A stretch of 64,000 nt of DNA from Paenibacillus sp. FSL W8-0186 (GTDB taxonomy: Bacteria; Bacillota; Bacilli; Paenibacillales; Paenibacillaceae): positions 1,908,001-1,972,000 of the forward strand of contig NZ_CP150207.1 in assembly GCF_037969765.1 (NCBI RefSeq). The letters are read 5' to 3'. This document shows, piece by piece, positions 44,767 to 53,065 of this stretch. The notes under the pieces are model-generated. The model did not search any database and was not told where the DNA came from. It was given only the letters and a program-made list of their open reading frames with translations. Position 1 is the stretch's first letter. Each line of letters starts with the position of its first letter. The position numbers and the translations under genes are program-made.

Positions 44767-45636
44767 ATGTCAGGAAGCGGACAAACCAAGCAAACCATGC
44801 CTCCGCAGCATCAGAACCAGCGGCCCGGAATCGAAGAAGAAATGAATCCGCGCCCGAAATACGAAGGGAACTATAAAGCAGCGGGCAAGCTCCAGGGCAA
44901 AGTTGCGCTAATTACGGGGGGAGACAGCGGAATCGGAAGAGCCGTAGCTTTAGCATATGCCAAAGAGGGCGCCGACGTAGCTATCGTATATTTGAACGAA
45001 AATGAGGATGCGAAGCTGACGAAGCAGGAGGTCGAGCAGGAGGGCAGGAAATGCCTGCTTATTTCCGGGGATTTAGGAGACGAATCGTTCGCCAAACAGG
45101 CAGTAGAGCAAACGGTCAACGAACTGGGCGGTCTCGATATCCTGATCAACAATGCTGCCGAGCAGCATCCGCAGGAGGACATTACGGACATAACGGCCGA
45201 GCAGCTCGAGAGAACATTCCGGACGAATATTTTTGCGATGTTCTTTGTGACGAAGGCAGCGATGGCTCATCTAAAGAAAGGCAGTGCGATCATCAATACG
45301 GCCTCCGTAACAGCCTATCGCGGGAATCCGCAGCTGATTGATTATTCCGCAACTAAAGGGGCGATCGTCAGCTTCACGCGGGCCCTGTCCATGAACATCG
45401 TCGGCAAGAAAGGAATCCGTGTTAACGCGGTTGCACCCGGTCCGATCTGGACGCCTCTCATACCATCCACATTTGATAAGGAACAAGTGGCCCAATTCGG
45501 AGCGAATACACCGATGCAGCGCCCTGGCCAGCCGGAAGAACTGGCTCCAGCCTACGTGTTCTTAGGCTCGGATGATTCATCCTACATTAGCGGGCAGGTA
45601 TTGCATATCAACGGCGGAGAGATCGTGAACGGATAA
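44767..45636 (+). CDS. SDR-family oxidoreductase (YhdF/YhxC-like)
   Basis: 289 aa from the ATG at 44767 after AAGGAGA. A hydrophilic N-terminal extension of about 45 residues (GSGQTKQTMPPQHQNQRPG) precedes a Rossmann domain: TGGDSGIGRAVALAYAKEG (cofactor loop), NNAAEQHP, the catalytic Ser in NTASVTAY and YSATK (Tyr and Lys). The extended N-terminus and PPQ..RPG motif match general stress dehydrogenases of Bacillus. The substrate is not known; a glucose or other sugar dehydrogenase role is common in annotations. Confidence 0.82.
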   Translation: MSGSGQTKQTMPPQHQNQRPGIEEEMNPRPKYEGNYKAAGKLQGKVALITGGDSGIGRAVALAYAKEGADVAIVYLNENEDAKLTKQEVEQEGRKCLLISGDLGDESFAKQAVEQTVNELGGLDILINNAAEQHPQEDITDITAEQLERTFRTNIFAMFFVTKAAMAHLKKGSAIINTASVTAYRGNPQLIDYSATKGAIVSFTRALSMNIVGKKGIRVNAVAPGPIWTPLIPSTFDKEQVAQFGANTPMQRPGQPEELAPAYVFLGSDDSSYISGQVLHINGGEIVNG

Positions 45637-45684
45637 TTGGCCTTATACAGCGGCACGGGTTCGTCTTATAAGCAACCCATGGAT

Positions 45685-45737
45685 AATCGCTCTTAAGGAG
45701 AGGGGTAGCCCGATCCTTAGAGCGATTTATTTTTTTA
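45685..45737 (+). terminator. Terminator after SDR gene
   Basis: AATCGCTCT-TAAGGA / TCCT-TAGAGCGATT stem with one bulge and a run of Ts. Confidence 0.8.
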
Positions 45738-45745
45738 CAGATAAC

Positions 45746-46360
45746 TCAGCTTTGCTCGGACAGTTCGTCAAGCGTCATGTCAAAGCTTGGCGCCAAATGC
45801 TCAAGGAAATAATCGATCTCCGGCAGGCTCAGCCGTTGAAGTTTATCCAGCAGCTGCTCCTTAGCTACAGCAAATTCTCGATTGCCCGATGTAAGCTCCC
45901 AGGCACATTTCAAGTACGCATCCAGGCTGTCGGCAGCTTTGACATATTTGAGTAGCTCGTCATCTCCGGTCTTCCGGTTAGCATGGTGATTCGGAGATAA
46001 CAATGCTCCATACGTCGGCTTTAGCTCTGGAGGGACCATGGAGAGAAGACGTTCGGCGGCTATTTCCTCCATCTCTCGAAAGCTTGAAAGCAAGCGAGGG
46101 TTATGATGCTTTACGGGGGTTGGGATGTCGCCGGTGAATACCTCTGTTGCATCATGGAACAGGGCAAGCGTCGCCGCGCGATCCGAATTCAGACTGCGCC
46201 CGTACAGGCTGTTGCCTATTTCGCAGAGGAGGTGGGTCAGCAAAGCGACATGGAAGGAATGCTCGGCAACATTCTCGGTGGCCGTGCTGCGCATAAGGCT
46301 CCAGCGTTTGATAGAGCGCAGGCGGTACATGTAGGCAGAAAAATGAAAATGATCGTTCAT
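45746..46360 (-). CDS. HD-domain 5'-nucleotidase (YfbR-like)
   Basis: 204 aa from the ATG at 46360; an upstream start would add ten residues. HD-phosphohydrolase metal ligands are AEHSFHVA (first His), the HD pair in ALFHDATEVFTGDIPTP and a later Asp in VKAADSLDAYLKC. YfbR in E. coli hydrolyses deoxynucleoside 5'-monophosphates. Single gene, convergent with the SDR and divergent from fumarase. Confidence 0.83.
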   Translation of the reverse strand: MNDHFHFSAYMYRLRSIKRWSLMRSTATENVAEHSFHVALLTHLLCEIGNSLYGRSLNSDRAATLALFHDATEVFTGDIPTPVKHHNPRLLSSFREMEEIAAERLLSMVPPELKPTYGALLSPNHHANRKTGDDELLKYVKAADSLDAYLKCAWELTSGNREFAVAKEQLLDKLQRLSLPEIDYFLEHLAPSFDMTLDELSEQS

Positions 46361-46525
46361 CAGTGAGATACCTCTCTTCTTGACCGGCAAATTTGAACAG
46401 AATATGTCAACGAGTCACTATGTTTATGTTATTATAAGACTAAAGAACAGGTTAATCCAACAGTAAGATTCACGGCAATTTTATGTCCATTAGTCACACG
46501 AAGACAAGAGAGGGGATCTTGGATT

Positions 46526-48067
46526 ATGCTGCAGTTTGAACAGAGCATTTATGAACTCATTGTGGAGACTTCAACGAATTTGCCAGGAGATGTGCGCCGG
46601 GCTGTAAAACGTGGGGCACTGGCGGAAAATCGGGATACGAGAGCAGGGCTGGCCCTTTCCACGATCACGACAAATATCAAAATGGCAGAGGATCAAATAT
46701 CACCAATTTGCCAGGATACGGGGATGCCTACCTTTATCATTCATACTCCTGTAGGCGTAAATCAAATTGAAATGAAGAAGGGAATCCTCACCGCGATCAA
46801 GCGCGCGACCAAGGAAGGCAAGCTGCGGCCTAATTCGGTTGATTCGTTAACCGGGGAGAACAGCGGGGACAATCTCGGAGCGGGAACGCCTGTGATCCAT
46901 TTTGAGCAGTGGGAAGAGGATTTCATAGATATTCGTCTAATACTCAAAGGCGGCGGGTGCGAGAACAAGAATATCCAGTACAGCCTTCCGGCCGAGCTTG
47001 AAGGACTCGGGCGCGCTGGGCGGGATTTGGACGGCATTCGCAAGTGTATCCTGCATGCGGTGTATCAAGCCCAGGGCCAAGGCTGCAGCGCCGGATTTAT
47101 AGGCGTCGGCATCGGCGGTGACCGGACGACAGGGTATGAGCTGGCAAAGCAGCAGCTGTTCCGTTCTGCGGATGATGTGAATCCGGTAAATGAGCTTAGA
47201 CAACTGGAAGAATATATTATGGACAATGCGAACAAGCTGGGGATTGGAACGATGGGCTTCGGCGGCGAAGTGACGCTGCTTGGCTGTAAAGTCGGAGCTG
47301 CAAACCGCCTGCCGGCAAGCTTCTTTGTATCGGTAGCGTATAACTGCTGGGCTTTCCGCCGACAAGGGGTTGCCATAGATCCCGCTAACGGCGAAATCAA
47401 GAACTGGCTGTACGAGCGGGGATCCGAGGTAGCGATGGATAACGAACCGGCCGCTTCAGTGAAAGCGGATGCAGCTCCGCAGGCTAGCCGGGAGGTTGTT
47501 CTGCAAACCCCGATTACGGAGGAGCAGATTCGCAGCCTGCGGGTTGGAGATGTCGTCGTTATCAAAGGCGAAATCCACACGGGCCGCGACGCCCTTCATA
47601 AATATTTAATGGATCATGATGCTCCAGTCGATTTGAACGGCGCCGTTATCTATCACTGCGGACCAGTTATGCTTAAGGACGAGGAAGGCTGGCATGTAAA
47701 GGCTGCCGGGCCGACCACAAGCATCCGCGAGGAGCCTTATCAAGGCGATATTATTAAGAAATTCGGCATTCGCGCGGTAATCGGCAAGGGCGGCATGGGC
47801 CAGAAGACGCTTGCGGCGCTGAAAGAGCATGGCGGCGTTTATCTGAATGCCATTGGCGGCGCGGCGCAGTATTACGCCGAGTGCATTAAGAAGGTCAACG
47901 GGGTGGATTACATGGAGTTTGGCATCCCTGAGGCGATGTGGCATCTGGAGGTCGATGGCTTTGCGGCGATCGTTACGATGGATTCGCATGGAGAGAGCCT
48001 GCATGCGGATGTCGAGAAGTCTTCGCTAGAGAAGCTGGCGGCTTTCAAAGAGCCAGTATTTAAATAA
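46526..48067 (+). CDS. fumA: Class I fumarate hydratase (iron-sulfur)
   Basis: 513 aa, ATG after GAGAGGGG. Fused alpha-beta class I fumarase: N-terminal part with ICQDTGMPTFIIHTPVG (cluster Cys), NIQYSLPAELEG and GAANRLPASFFVSVAY; C-terminal part from about 325 with LHKYLMDHDAPVDLNGAVIYHCGPVM and PTTSIREEPYQGDIIKKF. It is oxygen-sensitive with a 4Fe-4S cluster. Completes the TCA segment begun by citZ-icd-mdh. phoR starts three bases after its stop. Confidence 0.92.
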   Translation: MLQFEQSIYELIVETSTNLPGDVRRAVKRGALAENRDTRAGLALSTITTNIKMAEDQISPICQDTGMPTFIIHTPVGVNQIEMKKGILTAIKRATKEGKLRPNSVDSLTGENSGDNLGAGTPVIHFEQWEEDFIDIRLILKGGGCENKNIQYSLPAELEGLGRAGRDLDGIRKCILHAVYQAQGQGCSAGFIGVGIGGDRTTGYELAKQQLFRSADDVNPVNELRQLEEYIMDNANKLGIGTMGFGGEVTLLGCKVGAANRLPASFFVSVAYNCWAFRRQGVAIDPANGEIKNWLYERGSEVAMDNEPAASVKADAAPQASREVVLQTPITEEQIRSLRVGDVVVIKGEIHTGRDALHKYLMDHDAPVDLNGAVIYHCGPVMLKDEEGWHVKAAGPTTSIREEPYQGDIIKKFGIRAVIGKGGMGQKTLAALKEHGGVYLNAIGGAAQYYAECIKKVNGVDYMEFGIPEAMWHLEVDGFAAIVTMDSHGESLHADVEKSSLEKLAAFKEPVFK

Positions 48068-48070
48068 GGC

Positions 48071-49867
48071 ATGAAGACGTTTCGAACACGACTGACGCTT
48101 ATTTTGATGAGCTTGATCGGTATTTCCATGCTTGCCGCCGGGCTATCCATGGTTCGGGTATTCAAGGATTCGCATATTCGTGCCCTGGAGGAGAATCTGG
48201 TCCGGGAAATCAGTCTGCTCGAGTATACCTTCCCATTTCGCCCGCTTGATAATAGTCCGCTGATGATGGAATATTATACCCGGGAAGCGAAGGAGCTGGA
48301 GCAGCGCATCAATTCCAGGGTTACCTTCATCGCCTTGGATGGCCAGGTTGTTGGAGATTCGGAGAAAAATGCCGCTGACATGGACAATCACCTGAACCGT
48401 GAGGAAATCGTCTCCGCTTCCCAAGGGGAATTCGGAAGCGTAATCCGGTACAGCGAGACGCTTCATGAAGACATGCTCTATGTCGCTCATAAGGTATACT
48501 CGGACGAAGGCTTCGATGGATATATTCGTCTATCGATGAGCCTGAAGGCCATTGACGAAGGAATGAATCGAGGCTGGACCTGGATGGCCGGAGGCCTCGT
48601 CATCCTGTTCCTGGCGGCTGGGCTGCTCAGCTACCGGATCGCCGGTGGGCTGACGAAGCCGCTGGAGCATATTACGCGTGTAGCCAACCGAATATCCCGC
48701 CTGGATTATGACGCCCGAGTCAAACTGGAGCGCAAGGACGAGATCGGCCAGCTGGGTTTTGCGATTAACGGCATGGCGGATAGCCTGCAGCAACAGCTCA
48801 AGTGGATCAGGGACAACGAGGATTTGATGCAGAGCGTACTTGCGAACATGACCGGGGGAATCGTGATGGTGGATGCTGGAGGCCAGATCGCCTTGGTGAA
48901 CCGAGAGGCAGAGCGGATTCTGCATATGAGAGCGGATCAGCTCTTAGGCAAGCCCTTCACCGTCCTGAAGCGGAATTATGAATTCATGAAATTCATGGAG
49001 GAGGGCATACAGCGCAAGGAGTATTTGCAGGAGGAACGCAGCGTGTACGATCCGGAGGAGAGAATGCTTCATTTCGATGGCGTACCGATGAGTGAAGATG
49101 ATGAAAGCTATCGGGGTATGCTGTTCCTGCTTCAGGATGTGACCGATATTCGCAGGCTGGAAAGAATGCGCAGTGAATTCGTTGCTAATGTATCCCACGA
49201 GCTCAAAACGCCGATTGCAGCCGTAAAAGGCTTCGCCGAGACCCTGCTTGCCGGTGGAGTCAAGGATACGGAGACGATGCGCTCCTTCCTGCAAATCATT
49301 TACGATGAAGCAGACCGATTGAATCGCCTGATTGGAGACATTTTGGAACTGTCGAAGATCGAATCCAAGCGCGCTCCTCTAGAATACGCTCCGATTCATC
49401 TGAAGGAATTGCTTGACAGCGTCGTCGAGGTGCTGCTTCCGGCGGCGAAGAAGAAATCGATCGTACTTTTGCAGGAGGTTCCGGAGCATCTATTTATCGA
49501 GGGAGACGAGGATCGGCTGCGGCAGATATTCCTCAATCTCATTTCTAACGCAATTAGTTATACCCTTGAAGGCGGAAGAGTGAGAATTGCTGCTGAAGTG
49601 TTGAACGAGGGCGGGGAGCATGAGGCAATTCGCTTTACGGTCAACGATACAGGGATCGGCATTCCGAAGAAGGATTTGCCGCGCATTTTTGAGCGTTTCT
49701 ATAGAGTGGACAAAGCCCGTTCCCGCGGGTCGGGCGGTACGGGGCTCGGACTGTCGATCGTCAAGCATTTGGTGGATTTGCATCGAGGGACGATCCGGGT
49801 AGAAAGCAAAGTGGGTGAAGGGACATCGTTCATTCTGGAACTGCCGCTGATGCATCCCGTAGAATAA
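48071..49867 (+). CDS. phoR: Phosphate-sensing histidine kinase PhoR
   Basis: 598 aa. Two membrane helices (about 10-28 and 170-190) bound an external domain; then HAMP (LTKPLEHITRVANRISRLDYDA), PAS (NEDLMQSVLANMTGGIVMVD), DHp with the phospho-His in FVANVSHELKTPIAAVKGFAETLL, and HATPase (NLISNAISYTLEGGRV, NDTGIGIPKKDL, GGTGLGLSIVKHL). This is PhoR/ResE-type. Only a weak GG precedes its ATG, three bases after the fumarase stop, so it may be read through from fumA. Its partner phoP lies downstream instead of upstream, with a separate promoter. Confidence 0.9.
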   Translation: MKTFRTRLTLILMSLIGISMLAAGLSMVRVFKDSHIRALEENLVREISLLEYTFPFRPLDNSPLMMEYYTREAKELEQRINSRVTFIALDGQVVGDSEKNAADMDNHLNREEIVSASQGEFGSVIRYSETLHEDMLYVAHKVYSDEGFDGYIRLSMSLKAIDEGMNRGWTWMAGGLVILFLAAGLLSYRIAGGLTKPLEHITRVANRISRLDYDARVKLERKDEIGQLGFAINGMADSLQQQLKWIRDNEDLMQSVLANMTGGIVMVDAGGQIALVNREAERILHMRADQLLGKPFTVLKRNYEFMKFMEEGIQRKEYLQEERSVYDPEERMLHFDGVPMSEDDESYRGMLFLLQDVTDIRRLERMRSEFVANVSHELKTPIAAVKGFAETLLAGGVKDTETMRSFLQIIYDEADRLNRLIGDILELSKIESKRAPLEYAPIHLKELLDSVVEVLLPAAKKKSIVLLQEVPEHLFIEGDEDRLRQIFLNLISNAISYTLEGGRVRIAAEVLNEGGEHEAIRFTVNDTGIGIPKKDLPRIFERFYRVDKARSRGSGGTGLGLSIVKHLVDLHRGTIRVESKVGEGTSFILELPLMHPVE

Positions 49868-49954
49868 TGGTTTGGTTAACAGAAGGAATGAAGTATGCAG
49901 AGAATGAAAAGCGGCTATTAATTATTTAAAACCAATGTGAAATTTCCTGAAAAT

Positions 49955-49971
49955 TTTACACTACGTTAACA
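49955..49971 (+). promoter_or_regulatory. PhoP box upstream of phoP
   Basis: TTTACA-N5-TTAACA is the paired 6-base repeat on an 11-bp period bound by PhoP in Bacillus (consensus TT(A/C/T)ACA). TATGCT at 49981-49986 would be the -10, placing the box at about -38 to -22. Suggests autoregulation of phoP. Confidence 0.72.
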
Positions 49972-50043
49972 ATGCCATGATATGCTGGGCTTGTCATGAT
50001 TTCGTCGACATCCATTATGCCGGACAAGAAAATGGGGGGTACT

Positions 50044-50781
50044 ATGACGCAACGGCTGTTAGTAATTGAAGATGAGCCAACGCTCTCGCGGCTTCTGTCT
50101 TATAACTTGTCACGCGAAGGCTATGAAGTTGTGGTTGAAGAGCATGGACAGTCTGGGTTGGACACGGCATTGAAGAACGATTTCAATTTAATATTGCTGG
50201 ATTTGATGCTGCCGGGCATGAACGGGTTTGAGATCATGTCCCGGCTTCGAAATGAGGGCGTGAAGACACCCGTTATTATGCTAACGGCAAAAAATGCGGA
50301 GGAAGATGTAGTTCAAGGCTTGAAATCGGGTGCAGACGATTATATTACCAAGCCGTTCGGCGTAGCCGAGCTGCTTGCCCGAGTAACGGCCGTGCTAAGA
50401 AGATCCTCGGGTGTTGAAGAGCCGGAGAATAGACCGCAGCCCCAAGAGACAAGTTCGCAAATTACGCTAGGCGATCTCGTCATTTACCCGGAGAAATATG
50501 AGGTAACTTTAGGGAGCGAGCCGATTACGCTGCGGCCGAAGGAATTCGAAGTGCTGCTGTATTTGGCACGAAAGCCCGGGGTAGTCATGACGCGGGACGA
50601 CTTGATGAATGCAGTATGGGGATTTGATTATATCGGCGGGCAAAGAACCGTGGATGTGCACGTCAGCTCTCTTCGCAAGAAACTAGAGCTGGATCCCGGA
50701 TCGGTGTATATTGATTCTATTCGCGGGGTTGGTTATAAGCTCGTCGTGAACAAGAAAAAGGCTTCAATCATTTCGGAGTGA
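50044..50781 (+). CDS. phoP: Phosphate response regulator PhoP
   Basis: 245 aa from the ATG at 50044 after a GGGGGG site; an earlier in-frame ATG at 49996 lacks one. Receiver domain (VIEDEPTLSRLL, the phospho-Asp in LLDLMLPGMNG, LTAKNAEEDV, TKPF) and an OmpR/PhoB winged helix (PITLRPKEFEVLLYLARKPG, RTVDVHVSSLRKKLE). Activated by PhoR under phosphate limitation. PhoP boxes occur before this gene, the soluble chemoreceptor, pstB and pstS. Confidence 0.9.
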   Translation: MTQRLLVIEDEPTLSRLLSYNLSREGYEVVVEEHGQSGLDTALKNDFNLILLDLMLPGMNGFEIMSRLRNEGVKTPVIMLTAKNAEEDVVQGLKSGADDYITKPFGVAELLARVTAVLRRSSGVEEPENRPQPQETSSQITLGDLVIYPEKYEVTLGSEPITLRPKEFEVLLYLARKPGVVMTRDDLMNAVWGFDYIGGQRTVDVHVSSLRKKLELDPGSVYIDSIRGVGYKLVVNKKKASIISE

Positions 50782-50808
50782 ATAACAGGCAAAAAATAAA
50801 GCTAGAGT

Positions 50809-50838
50809 GACTTCTGATCAATCAGGGGTCTTTTTTTT
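50809..50838 (+). terminator. Terminator after phoP
   Basis: GACTTCTGAT / ATCAGGGGTC stem (with two G-U pairs) and eight Ts. Confidence 0.78.
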
Positions 50839-50842
50839 ATGG

Positions 50843-50868
50843 AAAGCACCGAATACGGTGCTTTTTTT
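50843..50868 (+). terminator. Second stem-loop abutting the FNR box
   Basis: AAAGCACCG / CGGTGCTTT, 4-base loop, then Ts that run directly into the TTGAT of the FNR box. Confidence 0.68.
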
Positions 50869-50880
50869 GATCTTGGTCAA
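50867..50880 (+). promoter_or_regulatory. FNR box of the metal-ATPase operon
   Basis: TTGAT-CTTG-GTCAA matches the FNR consensus TTGAT-N4-ATCAA at nine of ten positions. A consensus TATAAT lies at 50903-50908; a start near 50915 places the box centre (50873.5) at -41.5, the class II activating position. The operon ends in an FNR-type regulator, so autoregulation is likely. Confidence 0.75.
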
Positions 50881-50950
50881 AGCGTTGATGGTGCGCCTAA
50901 ATTATAATGAAGCCAATCAGATTAATCCATCCAAGTTGGAGGTTATAGGA

Positions 50951-51166
50951 ATGACGACGAAACTATATCAACTGAAGACGTTCTCCTGTCCAAGCTGTAT
51001 TGCTAAAATTGAAAAAATGCTCATGAAAACAAAAGGGATTCGATCGGCGGAGGTACTGTTCAATAGCTCGCGGGTACGCGTATCTTTCGAGGAAAAGGAA
51101 GTAGGATCACAAGAAATCAAGAACCTGATCGAAAAGCTAGGATATCAGGTCATCGGGGAAAAGTAG
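50951..51166 (+). CDS. Heavy-metal-associated (HMA) domain protein
   Basis: 71 aa from the ATG at 50951, 8 bases after GGAGG; the open frame extends upstream without a site. A single HMA fold with the metal-binding motif FSCPSCIAKIE (C-x2-C) and the ferredoxin-like pattern MTTKLYQLK and RVRVSFEEKEV. It probably donates metal to, or senses metal for, the ATPase encoded 33 bases downstream, replacing the N-terminal HMA domain that this ATPase lacks. Which metal is not decided by sequence. Confidence 0.84.
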   Translation: MTTKLYQLKTFSCPSCIAKIEKMLMKTKGIRSAEVLFNSSRVRVSFEEKEVGSQEIKNLIEKLGYQVIGEK

Positions 51167-51199
51167 ATAGGACATTAATTCATAAAAGGGGGGTTAGTC

Positions 51200-53065
51200 A
51201 TGCAACCGCACAAATTGAAACAGAACCACCGCATAATTGGGGCAAGTATCCTTGTAACGGTATCTTTTATATTGAATAAAACATTAGGATATACTTGGTT
51301 AACCATAATGGTGATGGCAGCCTCAACGCTCATTGCCGGGATTCCCATTTTCGTGAATGCAGTCAGGGCTATAAGGTACTGGATTGTCGGCATCGACGCC
51401 CTGGTGACTATAGCCGTCATTGGGGCATGGTTCATCGGGGAATATTGGGAAGCAGCAGCCGTAACCTATTTGTTTATGATCGGCAACTATTTAGAATCGA
51501 GAACTATCGAAAGAACAAAATCCGCGATCCAGGCTCTGCTTAAATTGGCTCCTGATACAGCAACCGTCCGCAGGTCCGGTAAGGAAGTTACTATAAACCC
51601 GGAGGAGGTGCTCCCGGGAGAATTGGTCATCGTGAAGCCTGGCGAGAAAATTTCCATAGATGGTACGATTGTAGAGGGCTCGGCTTACATTAATCAGTCA
51701 GCAATCACGGGGGAATCGCTTTCAGTCCACAAGGCCGCCAGTGATACCGTGTACTCGGGGACAATCATCGAGTCCGGCTATCTTCTGATTCGAGCCGATA
51801 AAGTAGGAGAAGACACGACATTTGCCAAAATATTGGAGTTAGTTGAGGAAGCCCAGGATAAAAAAGCCCGTACGCAAAAGTTCCTGGAGAAGTTTTCCCG
51901 ATATTATACTCCGCTCGTCATCTTGCTAGCGGTTGTATTATTTGCGGTGACCCGTGATATCGTCATGGCTTTAACGCTTCTCGTGATCGCTTGCCCCGGT
52001 GCACTGGTTATTTCAGCACCCGTATCCATCGTAGCCGGTATCGGCAATGGGGCCAGGCAGGGCGTGCTTTTTAAGGGCGGAGAGATGTTAGAGAAGTTCA
52101 GCTCGGTTAAAATGGTTGCCTTCGATAAGACAGGGACATTGACCAGAGGCAAGCCTGAGGTTACGCGGATTCTAACCTACGGTATGCCAAAGGAGGAACT
52201 TTTGAAAATAGTGGCTGTGGGAGAAGCCTACTCCGAGCATCCGCTTGCCAGGGCGATTCTCAGTTATGCCGATAAGGAACTTGGCAGGTTCGATGAAAAG
52301 CCGACAGAAGTTAGCTATATTCCTGGACAAGGCATATCGTTTATTTTTGAGGATAAATTGGTTCTTGTAGGGAACCGAAAGCTGCTTGCATCCCGAAATA
52401 TTCAGCTCGATGTCTGTGAATCTGATTTGGCCGAGGAGGAGTTATTGGGACAAACTACGGTAATTATCGGACATGAACAAAGGGTGTTAGGGATGATCTC
52501 CATCGCAGATCCGGTTCGAAAGGAGGCTAAGCAGGTTATCCAACGCTTAAAATCTTCAGGAATTCAACGTGTAGTCATGCTGACCGGAGATAATCCAAGA
52601 GCAGCCAAGGCGATTTCAGACCAATTGGGCATCGACGAAACCTATAGTGAATTATTGCCTCAGGATAAAGTCCGAATCCTGAAGGAACTGCAGAACAAAT
52701 ATGGAAGCGTAGCAATGGTGGGAGACGGGGTTAATGATGCACCGGCATTGGCTGCTGCTGATTTAGGCATCGCCATAGGAGGGACGGGAAGTGATATAGC
52801 TATGGAAACTGGGGACGTGGTACTCCTGTCGGGGAATGTCAGCGGGTTAGCTTATGGGCTGGATCTGAGCCGGGCTACGGTAAGGAATATGAAGCAGAAT
52901 ATCTCTTTCGCTATTCTGGTAGCTATTCTCTTGCTGGGGGGAGTGCTTGTTAAATCGGTGAATTTGTCATATGGCATGCTTATTCATGAAGTGTCCGTAC
53001 TGCTGGTCGTTCTCAATGCTATTAGATTAAGAGGTTTCAATACAAGCTTGGAGGAGATTAAATGA
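51200..53065 (+). CDS. P1B-type heavy-metal ATPase with CPG motif
   Basis: 621 aa, ATG after AAAGGGGGG. Has about eight membrane helices, the actuator TGES (about 170-173), phosphorylation DKTGTLT (about 309-315), EHPLA in the nucleotide domain, and GDGVNDAPALAAADLGIA. The metal-site motif in the sixth helix reads CPGALVIS (265-267 CPG) instead of the common CPC or SPC. No N-terminal HMA domain; a separate HMA protein is encoded just upstream. The substrate may be Zn, Cd, Cu or another metal. Overlaps the FNR-type regulator gene by four bases. Confidence 0.85.
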   Translation: MQPHKLKQNHRIIGASILVTVSFILNKTLGYTWLTIMVMAASTLIAGIPIFVNAVRAIRYWIVGIDALVTIAVIGAWFIGEYWEAAAVTYLFMIGNYLESRTIERTKSAIQALLKLAPDTATVRRSGKEVTINPEEVLPGELVIVKPGEKISIDGTIVEGSAYINQSAITGESLSVHKAASDTVYSGTIIESGYLLIRADKVGEDTTFAKILELVEEAQDKKARTQKFLEKFSRYYTPLVILLAVVLFAVTRDIVMALTLLVIACPGALVISAPVSIVAGIGNGARQGVLFKGGEMLEKFSSVKMVAFDKTGTLTRGKPEVTRILTYGMPKEELLKIVAVGEAYSEHPLARAILSYADKELGRFDEKPTEVSYIPGQGISFIFEDKLVLVGNRKLLASRNIQLDVCESDLAEEELLGQTTVIIGHEQRVLGMISIADPVRKEAKQVIQRLKSSGIQRVVMLTGDNPRAAKAISDQLGIDETYSELLPQDKVRILKELQNKYGSVAMVGDGVNDAPALAAADLGIAIGGTGSDIAMETGDVVLLSGNVSGLAYGLDLSRATVRNMKQNISFAILVAILLLGGVLVKSVNLSYGMLIHEVSVLLVVLNAIRLRGFNTSLEEIK

